Assembly: GCA_025963425.1 (NCBI GenBank)
Contig: JAOPUQ010000040.1
Location: forward strand, 1 to 6,027
Origin: Modestobacter sp.
GTDB taxonomy: Bacteria; Actinomycetota; Actinomycetes; Mycobacteriales; Geodermatophilaceae
Direction of reading: 5' to 3'
DNA length: 6,027 bases
In this document: positions 4,987 through 6,027 of the stretch, piece after piece
Layout: every line of letters begins with the position of its first letter
How positions within the stretch are numbered: position 1 is the first letter of the stretch
Made by a program: the position numbers and the translations under genes
The notes under the pieces: generated by a model
The model's input: the letters and a program-made list of their open reading frames with translations, nothing else
What the model was told of the DNA's origin: nothing
Databases searched by the model: none

Positions 4987-6027
4987 TCACGGTGAGGCGA
5001 ACAGTTCGGCCGTGCGCAGCACGGCTTCTGCCGCCTCGGCCGGACGGGTGCGCAGGAAGTGGTGACCGCCGTCGGCGAGTTCGTGCAGGTCGACGTGCTC
5101 GGCGAGGAACTGCCAGTCACGGAACCGGCGGCCGGACTCCGCCGTGATCGGGTCGTCGCCGGCGACGACGACGGTGACCGGCGCGGACAGCTTGTCCGCC
5201 GGCGGGGAGTCCAGGGCGTCGGCGAGGTACCGGTGGGCGGACAGGCAGTCGTGCCGGAAGGCGGCACCGACGAGTTCGGCACGCTGATCATCCAGCTCCC
5301 CGAGCCCGGCGAAGGCGCTGTCCGCGCTCAGCCCCGCGGCGAGCTCGGCATCGCTGCGTCCGGTCAGCTCGGTGATGGCGCGGCGTCGGTCGGTGGCGGT
5401 CCCGGGGAGCTGCGCGCCGAGGAACACCCGCTGGACGTCCACCCCGCGCTGCTGCAGTTCCCGGGCCGTCTCCAGGGCGAAGGCGGCACCCGCGGAATGC
5501 CCCCACAGCAGGATCCTGGTCAGGCGCCGCCGGCTGATCTCGTCGACGACCTGCTCCACCACCTGCGCCAGCGGCGCAAACGGCTCCCGCTCGGCAGCCA
5601 CGTCGTGACCGGGCAGCTCGACGGCGTGGACGGCCAGGCCGCTCCCCCGCAGTGCGCGGGCCATCGGCTGGAAGTTCACCGCGTTGCCGCCGGCGTACGG
5701 GAAACAGACCAGGTTCCCGGCCTGCCCGCCGTCCGACCCCGACAGCGACTGCAGCAGCCCGCTGCGCGGCTCGGACCTGCCGTCGACCAGCTCGGCCAGG
5801 TCGGCCAGCACGGGGTGACGGGTGAGGTCCTTGAGGGACACCACCCGGTCCACGGTGACCGCCAGCTTCACCGCCAGCAACGACGTGCCACCCCGGTCGA
5901 AGAAGTGGTCCCGCCGGCGGCTCTGGTCCCGCGGGCCGCCGAGGACCTTCGCCCCCGCGGCCGCGTGCCACTGCGCGGTAGGGGTGGGCGGCGCGGATGG
6001 GTCCTCGGCGGCGACGGGCGCCCGGGC
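4987..6027 (-). CDS. NRPS C-terminus: carrier protein and terminal thioesterase, 5' end outside window
   Basis: The frame is open to the right edge and gives 346 residues, numbered here from that edge. Residues 1-18 (ARAPVAAEDPSAPPTPTA) are an Ala/Pro-rich linker of the kind between adenylation and carrier domains. A peptidyl carrier protein follows (about 19-83), with DHFFDRGGTSLLAVKL, where S49 (codon 5881-5883) takes the phosphopantetheine arm. A thioesterase follows (about 105-346) of alpha/beta-hydrolase fold: CFPYAGGNAVNF (108-119), nucleophile S178 in GHSAGA, the probable acid D291 or D292 in VVVAGDDP, and H322 or H323 in DGGHHFL. The thioesterase releases the finished peptide by hydrolysis or cyclisation. 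Its CFPYAGG start and GGHHFL end look more like the stand-alone editing (type II, GrsT-like) thioesterases than common type I domains, although it is fused to the carrier. No condensation or adenylation domain lies inside the window, so the amino acid loaded is unknown. Confidence 0.94.
   Translation of the reverse strand, partial: ARAPVAAEDPSAPPTPTAQWHAAAGAKVLGGPRDQSRRRDHFFDRGGTSLLAVKLAVTVDRVVSLKDLTRHPVLADLAELVDGRSEPRSGLLQSLSGSDGGQAGNLVCFPYAGGNAVNFQPMARALRGSGLAVHAVELPGHDVAAEREPFAPLAQVVEQVVDEISRRRLTRILLWGHSAGAAFALETARELQQRGVDVQRVFLGAQLPGTATDRRRAITELTGRSDAELAAGLSADSAFAGLGELDDQRAELVGAAFRHDCLSAHRYLADALDSPPADKLSAPVTVVVAGDDPITAESGRRFRDWQFLAEHVDLHELADGGHHFLRTRPAEAAEAVLRTAELFASP

Noticed and set aside
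4965..5291. N-terminal extension of the oxygenase frame
   Set aside because: The extension overlaps the NRPS thioesterase in another frame and its translation is Ser/Thr/Arg/Pro-rich junk. The ATG at 4964 has a good ribosome-binding site.
4987..5880. Thioesterase as a separate gene starting at the TTG at 5878-5880
   Set aside because: The TTG encodes the leucine directly after the carrier-protein serine in GGTSLLAV. The frame continues to the window edge as an NRPS, so this is not a start.

Overview
The window comes from a very GC-rich actinomycete-like genome. GC is strongly biased to third codon positions, GTG and TTG starts are used, and all six recognisable genes lie on the minus strand. 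Transcription runs from right to left, so the first gene enters at the right edge and the last leaves at the left edge. Coordinates are on the + strand, and every gene is read from its higher to its lower coordinate.

Right to middle (6027 to 1599) is the end of a nonribosomal peptide biosynthetic cluster. The first gene is the C-terminus of an NRPS: the end of a probable adenylation-domain linker, one peptidyl carrier protein with its phosphopantetheine serine, and a terminal thioesterase. After 22 bp comes a SyrP-like (TauD/TfdA family) Fe(II)/2-oxoglutarate oxygenase. It overlaps by ATGA an SbnB-type dehydrogenase of 2,3-diaminopropionate (Dap) biosynthesis. After a 136-bp gap, exactly filled by a possible 50-codon micro-ORF, comes a fold-type-II PLP enzyme that looks like threonine synthase but has altered active-site loops.

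Middle to left (1519 to 1) holds a Sfp-type phosphopantetheinyl transferase, which probably primes the NRPS carrier domains, then a 97-bp gap with an inverted repeat, then the housekeeping gene rpe (ribulose-phosphate 3-epimerase), cut by the left edge. rpe probably marks the cluster boundary.

How the genes could fit together (inference): the PLP enzyme and SbnB supply a diamino acid such as Dap, the NRPS loads it on carrier proteins, the oxygenase hydroxylates or otherwise oxidises an amino-acid residue, the thioesterase releases the product, and the PPTase activates the carriers. The main oddity is that SbnB lies beside a threonine-synthase-like enzyme and no SbnA-like synthase is visible. 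A non-canonical Dap or related diamino-acid route is therefore possible, unless SbnA lies outside the window. No RNA genes, CRISPR arrays, insertion sequences or phage genes were seen, and no gene-free stretch exceeds 300 bases.
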